From assembly GCF_000687475.1 (NCBI RefSeq), contig NC_057316.1, positions 7,006,001-7,070,000 of the forward strand: a DNA stretch of 64,000 bases. The letters run 5' to 3'. Below are positions 10,690 to 21,434 of the stretch, piece after piece (position 1 is the stretch's first letter; each line of letters starts with the position of its first letter). Below the pieces are notes generated by a model. It was not told where the DNA came from, ran no database searches, and saw only the letters and a list, made by a program, of their open reading frames with translations. Source of the DNA: Ustilaginoidea virens (lineage: Eukaryota; Ascomycota; Sordariomycetes; Hypocreales; Clavicipitaceae). The translations under genes were made by a program, and so were the position numbers.

Positions 10690-11472
10690 ATGCCCTTCAC
10701 GCCCGCCCTCATCGTCGTCGACTTCCAACAAGACTTCTGCCCGCCCGACGGCGCGCTCGCCGTCCCCCACGGCCGCGCCATCGCCCCCGCCGTCAACGCC
10801 CTGCTCGCCCTCCCCTTCGCCCTCCGCATCGCCACCCGCGACTGGCACCCCCCCGACCACATCTCCTTCGCCGCCAACCACCCCGACGCCGACGCCGCCG
10901 CCGACGCCGCCGCCGTCGCCACCGTCGTCCACCCCGACGACCCGGCGCGCTCCTACCCCACGCGCCTGTGGCCCACGCACTGCGTCCAGGGCTCCCCCGG
11001 CGCCCAGCTCGTCCCGGAGCTGCACCTCGCGCGCGTGCACGCCGTCGTCGACAAGGGCCGCCACCCCCGCGTCGAGATGTACTCGGCCTTCTACGACCCC
11101 TTCCGCGTGAGCGACTCCGGCCTGGCGGGCATGCTGCGCCGCCGGCGGGTGACGCACGTCTTCGTGGCGGGCCTCGCTGCCGACTACTGCGTCCGCGCGA
11201 CGGCCGAGCACGCCGTCGACGAGGGCTTCGTCGCCTACGTCGTCGACGAGGCCACCCGGCCGGTGTGCCCGGGCGAATGGGCCGCTTGTCGCGAGGCCCT
11301 GGCCCGGCATGGCGTCGGGCTGGTCTCCGTCGCGGGGGACGAGGTTGGCCGGGTCAGGGCGCTGGGGGGGTCGGCGTCGAATGCTGCCTCGGACGCCGGG
11401 GACGAGGCCGCTGCGGCTGGCGGCCCGGACGTACGCATGTGTGGAGATGAAAGCGCATCGGCTGCCGTGTAA
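10690..11472 (+). CDS. pnc1: Nicotinamidase (Pnc1-like isochorismatase-fold hydrolase)
   Basis: Single exon, 260 aa. Hydrolyses nicotinamide to nicotinic acid and ammonia in the NAD+ salvage pathway, and by removing nicotinamide influences sirtuin activity. The catalytic triad is visible as Asp11 (IVVDFQQDF), Lys122 (VVDKGRHP) and Cys167 (AADYCVRA); metal ligands are Asp51 and His53 (RDWHP) and His97 (PTHCVQG). These positions match the yeast enzyme closely. An Ala/Asp-rich insert (about residues 66-86) lies between metal ligands, and the C-terminus (after about residue 215) carries a low-complexity Ala/Gly/Asp tail not needed for the fold. Codon use is very C-rich at third positions, more than its neighbours. 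ATG 10690 is chosen because the conserved first strand begins six residues later. Confidence 0.93.
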   Translation: MPFTPALIVVDFQQDFCPPDGALAVPHGRAIAPAVNALLALPFALRIATRDWHPPDHISFAANHPDADAAADAAAVATVVHPDDPARSYPTRLWPTHCVQGSPGAQLVPELHLARVHAVVDKGRHPRVEMYSAFYDPFRVSDSGLAGMLRRRRVTHVFVAGLAADYCVRATAEHAVDEGFVAYVVDEATRPVCPGEWAACREALARHGVGLVSVAGDEVGRVRALGGSASNAASDAGDEAAAAGGPDVRMCGDESASAAV

Positions 11473-11944
11473 AATGGCACATGTTTGCAGAAACCCCATC
11501 TTGCGGAACGCATCATCAATCAAGTGTAATTACAACTGCGGTCGAGTGCTCTGGTATATACAGCCAACATCTCACTCCTCAGACCTTACAAGCGTTGGCC
11601 ACAGCGCGCCTACACGGGACAAGACCACCCACGTCTTGTCCGTTGCTAGTTTTTTTTTTTTTTTTGCCTTCCTTTTCTTTCTTCAAAAAGAAAAAAAAAT
11701 TGGCGTGGCTGCCTATTCCATGCTGTCATGAGACTCCCAAAAATGCAGAAGTGAAAAACTCCCCCCGCGCGCAAAATAAAAAATATAAGTTGGCAAAACA
11801 AGAGAGGATAGGCAAAAGAAGAAAAAAGCAAGAAAAAAGGAAAAGAAAAACCAAAAAAAAAAAAAAAAACCGATTTGCTAAGACGCCTCGTCTCCAGCGA
11901 CAATGTACCCTGCGCCGAGCCGCTTTTCCCCCAACTTTTTCGCA
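11473..11944. other. Convergent 3' region with T and A tracts
   Basis: Between the 3' ends of nicotinamidase and HMG-CoA reductase. Contains an uninterrupted T run (about 11650-11666) and an A-rich stretch (about 11815-11870); no gene seen. Confidence 0.75.
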
Positions 11945-14900
11945 TCATCGCTTGGATCGTTGCTGAGCTGCAGCGCTCATGTTGCACTTTTCTTGGGCAC
12001 TGGTCATGGCCAGGGAGACGGGTGTCATGGGGGAGGGAGCCGGCGTGCTGGTGCGCGACGGGGCTGCGCTTCTGTTGTGCTGCATGTGAGCCTTGACCAG
12101 GTGGCCCGCTTGCAAGGCGCTGCAGAGTGACAATTCTCCGGCGAGAACGGAAGCTCCAATGATACGAGCGAGTCGTCGAGCATTATCTCCGGGGTTGGTC
12201 GGGTGAGAACCGCGTACGCCAAGCATGTCGAGCATGGCACTCTGCGGTTCCAGTATCGTACCGCCGCCAAGAGTTCCAACCTCGAGCGACGGCATGGAGA
12301 CGGCAATCTGGAGGGATCCGTGGAGACTGCGCGGAAGGATTCGGTTAGCGACTGGCTGTGATACAAGGTCGGTAGGGAAAAAAAACAAGGGAACCAAGAT
12401 GATGAAGATGAAGATGAGGATGAACAAGAAGAAGAAGAAAGGAAAAAAGGAAAGACACGCAAGGGGGCATCGTACTTCTTCATTGTGGTGATGCAGTTGC
12501 AACTTTCAACCACCTGCGCAGGGTCTTGACCCGTGGCCAGGAAAATAGCAGCTACAATGTTGGCGGCGTGGGCGTTGAAACCGCCAATCGAGCCGGCCAT
12601 GGCAGACCCGATCAGGTTCTTGGCAATGTTGAGCTCCACCAGCGCATCCACGTTGCTCTTCAGGACCGACTTGACAACGTCGCCAGGAATAATGGCCTCG
12701 GCGACAATGCCCTTGCCGCGACCGTCGATCCAGTTCATGGCGGCGGGCTTCTTGTCGATGCAGAAATTGCCAGACACGGTGACAATGTTCATGTCGTGGA
12801 AGCCGCCCTCGGTAGCCATGACGTTGAGCGCATGCTCGACTCCCTTGGAGATCATGTTCATGCCCATGGCGTCACCCGTAGTCGTCTTGAACCGGATGTA
12901 CAGGTTCGTCCCGGCCAACGCAGTCTTCATGTGCTGCAGACGAGCAAATCGACTGGTCGAGTTGAAGGCCTTCTTCATGGTGTTCTGCCCAGCCTCGGAA
13001 TCCAGCCACAGCTTGGCGGCACCGGCACGTTCCAACGTTTCGAAGCTCACGCAGGGTCCGCGGGTCATTCCGTCGCTGGTCAGCACGGTAATGGCACCGC
13101 CTCCCGAGTTGATGGCTTTGCAGCCACGGCTGGTGCTGGCAACGAGGACGCCTTCGGTGGTGGCCATGGGGATGAAGTAGCTCTGTCCGTCGATGACGAG
13201 AGGGCCAGCCACGCCTACAGGAAGGGGCAGGTAGCCAATCACGTTCTCGCAGCAGGCACCAAAGACCCGTTCCCAGTTGTAGTTCTCAAACGGGAGCTTG
13301 GATTGATCCAGTCCGTTGGTGAGCTCCGAGGTGGCCTTGTTGCGAGCAATGATGGTGCGGCGAATCTTGACGGCGCGAGTGAAATCCTTGAGTGCCTTTT
13401 CGAGAGCGTAGCCGGGGATTTTCCCGCGCATCGACATGGTCACAACCTCCTCGTCATTGAGCTCGTGAGTTCGCTTCTCCGTCACCAGCCTCTCGAGTTC
13501 CTCGACTGACCGATGCTCCGACGGATAAGGGGATCTGGTGGGTTTCGTTCGCGTCATTTGAAGACCCTCCCCTTCGTCATCCGTCAAAGCAGGAGTAACG
13601 GGCTCGGTGCGCACAGGTGTAGGAGGGGCGAATTCGCCCAAAGGCAAGGTGGCAGATTCGGTGTCGTTGAATCTCTGCGCACGGGCGAGTTCGTTGCGGT
13701 CAATGCCGTGGTCGGGGACATTGGGATCCTTGATGCTCCAGCGTGCCACGTTGAACAGATACCCGTTGAGACCGACGCTTAGCGCGAGAGCAACGATAAT
13801 CCACCTGGACAGCATGGGGTCCTCCAGGCTCTTGAAGAGGCTGCCCACCATCCGTCCGCCAACGCCGTAGTTGTCGAATTGCGCACTCAAGTCGCCTGAT
13901 CCCGCCCCGGCGTCGCCAATGGACGATGTCAGAGCATAATGGACAGAAGGATACTCGAGCTCATACTTGATGGGAGTCAGCACAGTGACCCAGGTCGCCT
14001 TGCCGCTGGCCTTGGCCGCGGCCAGAATGGCGTCGAGGCCCCTGGAGGCAACTTTGCTGGGATCGACCGGAGGAGTCGACACCACCCCGCCGAGCCCGGC
14101 GGCCCATGACCGAATCGTGGAGAGCGATGACGCGCTGCGGAAAGGAATCGTGCAGATGTTGATGGCGTTGATGAGGACGAACCCAGAAATCATGAGCACC
14201 TTGAATTTGGGGACGCTACTGCTTCGCATGCGACCAAAAAGCGTCGTGCTCTTGGACCCGGAGCCACCCGTCTGGGACCAGTCATCGTTGCTCTTGGCCA
14301 CGTTCTCGGCCACGCGGCGGCTCACGCCATCAGCCTCCAGTGCCATGCGCATGTCGTAGTGTCGTTTGATACGGTTGATCTCGAGCTTGATGCTCAGGAT
14401 CGCGGTATAAAAGGTGAAGAGAAGGATGCAGTCAAAGAAGAGAATCCAAGCGGCCAAGAAGCAGAATTGTTGCAGGCCGCCTTGGACCCCCGAGGCCGCG
14501 CCGAGAGATAGAATCAGAATTTCAATGGCGTAGTCGCGAAGAATCTCGTAACCCTTCTCCTTGATGGCGGCCTGGATGGCATAGGAGATTATGCCTTGGG
14601 GTTTGCTCCCGGCGTCGGACTCCTTGCCAGGCTTGCCATCGCGTCCCTGGGTGCGACGGTGCTCGACCGCGTGGCTGAGCACTGCTCGGGTGAGCACAAT
14701 GTTTTTTTCAAACCCAATGGTGACGACGAGAAAGGGCAATCCCTCGGACAAGAGGATGACGCTGATCGGGACGCCAAGCCTGGTGGTCACGGCCAAGCCG
14801 AAGAGAAATGCGAAGCAGGAAGAGAGCAGGGTGCTCGTGCCCAGCCAAAAGTTGGACCCCATCCTCCTCATGGAGAGGAAGAGAGATACAAAAGTGAGAT

Positions 14901-15663
14901 GCATGGACAGGTAGCCAAGAACCATGATGATGATGTCGAGTGTTTCGGCGTTTTTCAAAAGGTCGATGAACTCGACCCATGCGTTGCTGAGCCACTGGAC
15001 CAGAGAAGTACGGGAGTTGACCTTGGCAGCCTTCATGATCCACTTCTTCTTTTCCCGCCCATGATGCGTGGTGGTTTCTTGGGCATCCTCGTCGGGAATC
15101 TCTTGTGCGGCGGCGACAAACTCGGGTGCCTGGTCGTAGGGAATCGAGTAGGCGAGGATGCTGTCCTGAGTGTAGGTTGTGAAGGAGTTTTCGGTCGCCG
15201 GGAGCGGTGTTATTGAGAGGTTCTGCGGCGTCGGGACGACATGCGAACGGGGAGCGGAGCTGCGCGAGTCGGTTGACAGCGTATCCGGGAAGACAAAGGT
15301 GAGAAGAGCCAAGTGATCAACACGGGCCGCGGCCGAGGCGGCTTGATCGACACTCGGCAGCCATTTCCAAGCGGTGTCGGGTCCAGCGCGCAGATCTCGG
15401 CTGCCATCGACCAGGGATGACCAGTCGGCTTTTCCCAGGGTTGCACGACCTTCAAGGAGGCTGCCCTGGAGCAAACCAACGTAGGACGTGCTGGCCAAGA
15501 GGGCAATGACCACCACGGTGTGGATAGGATGCGAGCATGCCACTTTTGACAGAAACTGCAGCAAGGGGGTAATCTTCTTGCCAACCGGCGAAGGGGCGGG
15601 GGAGATTGCGGAGCGGTCAGGCTCGCCGCGGAAGCGGGTGGGCAGAAATGACGAAGATATCAT
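11945..15663 (-). CDS. hmgR: 3-hydroxy-3-methylglutaryl-CoA reductase
   Basis: Exons 15663..12476 and 12326..11945; one 149-nt intron; 1189 aa. ER membrane enzyme that reduces HMG-CoA to mevalonate with NADPH, the main control point of sterol and isoprenoid synthesis. The N-terminal half has several membrane spans, one group forming a sterol-sensing-like region ([37 protein letters not shown]). The catalytic half contains [44 protein letters not shown] and the C-terminal His1143 ([11 protein letters not shown]). Splicing at AAGAA|GTACGA and CGCAG|TCTCC restores [18 protein letters not shown]; without it the frame runs into a Ser-rich nonsense tail. The start at [14 protein letters not shown] fits the family's usual beginning; the frame stays open upstream, and an ATG at 15834 would add 57 residues. 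The C-terminal 40 residues are Ser/Ala/Pro-rich. Confidence 0.95.
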
Positions 15664-16562
15664 GTCGACGTTGTTTGAGAAGGTGACTCGACGGTTCGGT
15701 TTACGACATTTGTTCTTGCGGGGATCCTCGGCAACGGTTTGGTCTAGACAAAAAGCAGATTGCGTGTGAGCAGACGGCTTTGATGCTGGCGGAGAGCTCA
15801 ATCGGTGAATGACGAGGGACGAGGTAGAGACCATGATGTTGATGATGCAACGACTGGGCAACACCCAAGTGAAGCTAGGGGGTTGGGGTGATGTTCCCAG
15901 AAGGCATGGCCGGGGGGGGGGAAAGGGGGAAGATGAAGCTCAAAGACAAGAAGAGGCAGATGAGAAGACATCCCGAACGTACTTGAATTATGAAGCAGAC
16001 GAAATGACTCGTTCGACACGGACGCTGTGGCTGTCACGAAAGCATAAATCGGCGCAGGCTGTCGTCAATCCAAGGTGGCGGCCAAAAAAAAAAAAAAAAA
16101 AAAAAAAAACTCGATTGTCGTTGCAAAAGGAGAAAACGCGGGGCCCAATGCGGGTTCAGCTAGACCTGGAAGGCTGGAACCCTAAAGACTGGGGAAACAA
16201 CAATAGCAAGGAAACCTCTCCCAACAGGTAGGTAAATGGCAAGTGGCAGTCTCACACAATGCCGCAGCGATGGAAACCAACCTGCACGTTTCTTGTCGGG
16301 GCGTTGTGATGACAATGGAGGGAACGGGAACAAGACATGGAAGCCGTGCTGTGCTGGCTTGGCTGGGTGGGCACTGGGAGGCGAGCAAGAGCTGGCGCCG
16401 GCGCCCACCTCGGGATTGATTTATGGGGGTGATCCAATCCAATAGGGAGGTGAAGCCGCCAGCAGCGCGGCCAGCAGCGCAGCCAGCAGCATGAGCCAGC
16501 AGCATGAGCCAGGGTGGTGGAAAAGGGGCTTGGCACTAACAGCTTGGGGACAAGCGCCGCTG

Positions 16563-16578
16563 TACGGAGTACTCCGTA
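16563..16578. repeat. Perfect palindrome TACGGAGTACTCCGTA
   Basis: Sixteen bases equal to their reverse complement. It has the same two half-sites as the 8701-8716 element but in the opposite order. Confidence 0.95.
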
Positions 16579-17489
16579 GAGCGAGCTGATCAGTGTCTGG
16601 TCTGGTGCTTGCTTCTGTAGAGCCCCCGCCAGCAGGTCTCACGTCAGTGCTACTCCGCAACGGACCAGTCGGCACGTTTAGCCAACCGTCTGGTGCATTC
16701 AACGACTGCGACACGTCCAGCATGTCACTGGGCGGCGAGTCTGATCTGGCCTCTCAAAAGGAACACTAGACGGCGTGCGTCATGCAGAATGCAGAAAGCA
16801 ACACGCCAAGGGGGATGTATGATAAGCTTTGCATGTCTGACACGGAGCTTTATGATCGGCAGGCTTGCTGCGACAAGGAAGGGCCCGCCCGCGGGGAATG
16901 GGGAATGCAGGCAGTCAGTCTAGTTCTGTCTGGTACGTTTAGCCCCCTCCATCTGCCTATTCCGTAGCTGCAGGCGATTCATCCTTTACGTACTCGGTAC
17001 TCCGCACTCGGGGGCCGCCGGGCGTCTGGACGCATGCTCGCGGAAAGCACCAGACGAATGGGGAAAGCATGCCGACCACGAATTGGTAAAGTAACCAACA
17101 TAACTCTCCCCTGAATTGGGGCGCGGGCGGACAGAAGCGGCAGAAAAGAAAGCAGCCTCCAGGCGGCAGGCGGCAGGCGGCACGAGGCAGGCGGCAGGCG
17201 GGCGGTGAGACAAGGTTTTTTCTCTTGACTCGATAAGCTTTCCGAACTGGAACGTATCCACCAATCACGAGCTTCGCTTGACAGGTCCTGCTGCGTGGGA
17301 AAATGGCCGATTGCCCAGTTGGAATAATGGCCGCCGCCCGGGCTCAAACAACCGGGCAACCTTGGCAACGGAAATCAGGCTATGCCTGTCGACCACGACT
17401 TGATTCGGACGACGTTGTGGACTGATTTCTGTGGATTTGCTGATACGGCCGAGTCTAAAATGACTAGTGTTGATGTGGAAAGAGCATCC

Positions 17490-17490
<1 letters not shown>

Positions 17491-17522
<32 letters not shown>
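17491..17522. repeat. (GACA)8 microsatellite
   Basis: Eight perfect copies of GACA. Confidence 0.97.
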
Positions 17523-17790
17523 GCTTGCTTTCGTTTCCCCAGGTGTCAAGATAACGACGACTTGCCGACCTACCTTACTTAGTGGTCAATGCGTCGAGCT
17601 ACTGGCCCATCCTCAGCAGCCATGCGCAATCAATCATGTTGTCAGGAGACAAAGGCATCAGCTCAACAATTCACCCGCAAAAGACTCAAGCTCAGTTTGC
17701 CACGTACCAGACCCCGAATGATGGGCTTTTTTTTTCTTTCTCCTTAGAATCAATCATGTCAGGATACGCTGTCTACCATTGACTTGGCCA

Positions 17791-17832
17791 GTACCTAGGT
17801 ACATACCTACCTAATCTAGGGAGGCAGGTACC
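17791..17832. repeat. GTACCTAGGTAC palindrome and related copies
   Basis: A perfect 12-bp palindrome followed by TACCTACCTA and AGGCAGGTACC; similar short motifs recur elsewhere in the window. Confidence 0.85.
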
Positions 17833-18356
17833 GTGCATGGGTCTGCTGCAACTGATGGCACGTGCACGCTAATTACCAGGTGTCGGCAGCCTAACCGAGG
17901 CTAAAGATGTATGTTCATATCATGCATGACTGCATAATAATGTATGCGCTATATCTAGGAACCTACCAGTGAGGGCCTTTCCCGTAACAGGCAACTACCT
18001 CCAGAGGGCCTGCTCAACACCAGCAATCCGGTCGACGTTTCCGCATCGAAAAAGAACCCAACTCAGTCGTCCCGAACAACACGCGAGCTACTTGACATCT
18101 TTTTGCAAGCTGGTATGAAGGAGCCTCGCCGGCCGCTGCCACCTTGACCTTCAGCATAACTCCCCAGCTGCCGCACCGAAAAACTGGACGCCGCCTCGCC
18201 GTGACTGATGACCGCCATGGCAAACACCCTCTGTTCCTCTGTCTGCGCCATGAATCGAGCAAGCGCATGAATCGAGCAAGCCCGCTGGCAACGCCTCGTG
18301 GCATGGCTGCGAATCCTACATGGCCCTCGAGCATCGATGCCGTCTCGAGCCAGTGC

Positions 18357-19923
18357 TCAGCCCGCCGTCAACAGTTGTCCGCAATGCCGAGAAACCCTCG
18401 AGCTGTTGCGCAACGGGTCCACAGCGCCCATGTCGCTTCTCAAGCTATCGCCTCTGAGCATTGCGTATCGTCCCTCGCGGACCAGCTTCGTGGTCGACAG
18501 GCGGCGAGGGTAGTTCCGCAGGGCCATGTCGGTGAAGTGGGTTCCGTAGTGGACACCGTCGACGGGCTGTTGCCCGGCGTCGTACCCGGGGAGCGGTCTC
18601 ACGACGGCCCGGAAGTTGGGCTCGTGGAAATAGGCAAAGGCGAAGCGCTCGCGGGCGTTCAGCCCGACCTTGTGGGGCGTTGACCGCAAAAAGCCGTTGG
18701 TCACGTACTGCATCATGTCTCCTTTGTTTGGCCGGGATCAGGATTTGATGCGCGTGAATCTTTCAAGTCCCGGGGTGATGACAACGGTGGAGAGGAACTC
18801 TCAAAACTCACCGGGAAATACTGTAAATACCCCGGGTGCAGGCGGGACGTAGACCCAGCCAGGTTCATCTTCCATCATTCCGGCCGAACTCTCATCCCAG
18901 TTGGCAAAGCTCTCTCCACGCCGCGGCGGGCGCACAAACAAGCCTGTTCAAAAAGACGAATTAGTTTGCTTGACCATTGTACCCGGTCCAAGCGAACAAG
19001 CAGCGTGGGCCTTTTGCTCACCTCCGACCTCATCCTGCGCAGCGAGCACTAGCAGGCCATAGTCCGTGTGGGACCCGATACCACGACCGGCTTTTCCCTT
19101 GCCATTTGTGCAATGTCTGGGCGGGAATCTGCGCGCAGACAAAAAGCTGTGAGTAGCTTGAGCAGAGCAGCGGAACATTGCCGAAAACGCCAGAAGAGAT
19201 AGGACCCCCCCCCCCCTTTCCCCCTTGCTGAAGCACATACCTCAGAACGCGCATGTGGTGCCAGCCGTCTCGCGTGTACTTTGTCAACGACCCAGGAGGC
19301 ACTGCGAGACCCAGCTCAACCATCTGAAGAACCTTGCCGCCGCTGCGGTCCCAGTCGGCCATGTATCCCGTCATGGCTGCCCGCATGCCGTCGTCGGGCC
19401 ACGGACACGGCCCATGACACGGCCACTTGTTCCGGACGCGGTATTCGCTCGACTTGAGCTCCTTGGTCACGGTGAAGATTTCCGAGTAGTCGGCGACACC
19501 GGCGGTGACCTCCTCCCCCGAAGCGACGTAGCCTGCGTAGCTCGAGTCGTTGACGCACGCACGCTTTTGAGCCGGCGGCCTCTTGAAAAAGGCCCTGCTG
19601 GCCGCGGTGGCTCGGTCGTACAGGCGCTGCTGCGACGGGCTCGTGGCAATCTGGAAGATGCCGTCGCGTCTCCAAGCGTCGATCATGGCTTTTGCCGTGG
19701 CTCTGTCTGAGAGAGTCCCAGAGACGGTCTCGGGAAGGCTAAAGGTTTCCAGCTGGCCCACCTTGGCAACGGAACCCGGAGGCATTGCCGTCGTCAGTTT
19801 TGGGGGGCTGCAACTTCTGATGGTGGTTGGTGACGAGACGGCTGGTAAAGACATGATGGCTTTCGTCAAGGACGTCGCGCTTGTCCGTGGGGCTTGAGCT
19901 GCCATTGAAGCCATGTTCCTCAT
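18357..19923 (-). CDS. 2-oxoglutarate/Fe(II) dioxygenase resembling ethylene-forming enzyme
   Basis: Exons 19923..19241, 19128..19022, 18943..18812, 18721..18357; introns 112, 78 and 90 nt; 428 aa. The body resembles bacterial and Penicillium ethylene-forming enzymes, which convert 2-oxoglutarate to ethylene and CO2 and, in a second reaction, hydroxylate L-arginine. Visible: GYVASGEEVTAG (131-142), DGWHHMRVLRFPP (219-231), iron ligands His248-x-Asp250 in SHTDYGLLVLAAQDEVGG, distal His324 (STPHKV) and the 2-oxoglutarate-binding Arg333 (ARERFAFAYFHEPNF). All three junctions are phase-consistent and each rebuilds conserved sequence. The first ATG gives a Ser/Thr/Ala-rich, Arg-containing extension of about 55 residues before the conserved start, possibly a mitochondrial presequence; the internal Met47 is an alternative start. 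Fold is certain; actual ethylene formation rather than another dioxygenase reaction is inference. Confidence 0.88.
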
Positions 19924-21434
19924 AGACAAAGGTTCCTATCAGGTTCTACAAGGCAAAGGGTTGCATAGTGAGGGCGTCCAGCGGTCTTCCATCCTCCTTG
20001 GCTCGGGAAACGACGATCAACCCACGTATTTATATATCCCCAGTCGACGTGGCCTATCATTACCCGTCACGTCTTGTCCCATCCATCACGTCAGTCATGA
20101 CGAGTTCCGTAGCCGGCTGTGCCATGGGAAATAGCATCGAGACCAGTGAAACGTCACCACGACTTTTCCTCTCCAGCAGGAGCTGCCACATCGCCGATCT
20201 CTTCGCGCCAAAGAACGCTGCTTCACTACGGCCAACTGCGGCGTCGGAGCCTTGCCGCGATTCCGTCATGCAAGACCGGCTCCTCCTCATTGCAGGCTCC
20301 CGAGGGGGGAAAAAAAAGTCAATGTGACACTGCACGGCCTTTTGTGTGTCCCTCCCTATCCTTTGGCGTCAATGCACCATGCGGAAAGGGGTAAAGGTAA
20401 GCCAGCGGCTGCGGGATTCGTCGGAGGGACGGACCACGATGATATAACCCTATTCTCATTGTTTTGGCCATATTCTCCTCATTTTTAAGCCCGGGCAGGG
20501 GCCGAGAAATCGGCCCAAGGGAGACCTTTCTGACCCTGCAAAGGCTGCTGCTACATGACGCATGATGCCTCACGCTAGGATAAGCGGCCGACGCGAAAGA
20601 GAGTTTCGGCCAGGTTGCTCCGGTTCGGGCCCACCTGCTCGCTGGGAAATGGCAAGATGAGATTTGGGGGAAAAAAAGCTGACGACTTCAAGCTTGGAAC
20701 CAGTTGGCGCGATGTGGCCGAATAGCTCGGCAACGAGGAGATTGCTAGGCCGAAGTGCTTCGAAGCGGTGGCAGTCGACCTCGAAGGGGACGGATGGATG
20801 CAGGAAGAAAGGCAGACATGTGGGTAATGCGCACAAACGGGTCTTGACGCAAGCCATGAAAGGGCAAAGTCTCGATTGCGATACGAATTCCCGATTCTCA
20901 TTGCCAAAGTATCGGCATTGCCATGGCAGTTCCTGACAGTTGTCGGGTTACGCATGTGCGCAAGTCGAGTTTCATGGCGGATAATGCGTAAGAGGCGAGT
21001 CCCGACAACTTTGCCCCTTGCCGCTCCAAGGGACAATGCCGTTTTTGAGACGTGGGACAGGTCTTGCGAGTCCGTTTCCCCCCGTAGTTGTGACACGCTG
21101 CTGGAGCGAGGAGCGGTCGCAATGGTAATGGGGGGGGGGGGTCATGGAGAGAGATCATTGGGAAATATCATGACGATCGAGTCTCGCTTTCTACAAAAGC
21201 CGTGCTAGACTCGGGGGTCCATCACGTTGGCACCGTGTCCACGTCGACCGTCGTGCCGATAATGTCGGCGTTGAAAAAAAATGCTTGACGGGAATGTCCA
21301 GAAGCCCAACCTCGGCCTCACGAGCAGACCCCAACCTGACTTGCCAAATACCCAGCTTGCAGGCGCAAGTGATTTCTCTTTTGTTCTTCCGCCGAGAAAC
21401 TGATTTAATCACGTTGCAAAAGAGCCAACTCACC
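19924..21434. other. Intergenic region upstream of the dioxygenase
   Basis: Holds the dioxygenase promoter (TATA-like site listed separately) and the 3' side of the EVE-domain gene. Frames up to about 170 codons here have no recognisable content. A G run lies at about 21130-21140. Confidence 0.7.
20027..20036 (-). promoter_or_regulatory. TATA-like element of the dioxygenase gene
   Basis: TATATAAATA on the minus strand, about 104 bases before the chosen ATG of the ethylene-forming-enzyme-like gene. Position and sequence fit a TATA box; no other evidence. Confidence 0.5.

Larger units (their letters stand above)
15664..18356. other. Long intergenic region upstream of HMG-CoA reductase
   Basis: About 2.7 kb with no supported gene. 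It holds a G run (about 15910-15920), a 26-base A run (16084-16109), a CAGCAG/GCCAGCAG-rich patch (about 16452-16510), a perfect palindrome at 16563-16578, a GACA array and a GTACCTAGGTAC palindrome (17791-17802). Part must be the reductase promoter. Confidence 0.7.

Noticed and set aside
10500..11523. Frames of over 300 codons on both strands around nicotinamidase
   Set aside because: Arg/Pro-rich or Gly/Val-rich translations of the C-rich nicotinamidase exon; only the frame with the catalytic triad is credible.
12526..13509. 327-codon plus-strand frame
   Set aside because: Antisense to the catalytic half of HMG-CoA reductase; no motif of its own.
15664..15834. Extended N-terminus of HMG-CoA reductase from ATG 15834
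   Set aside because: The frame is open, but the extra 57 residues are Ser/Pro-rich and precede the usual family start [14 protein letters not shown]; kept only as an alternative.
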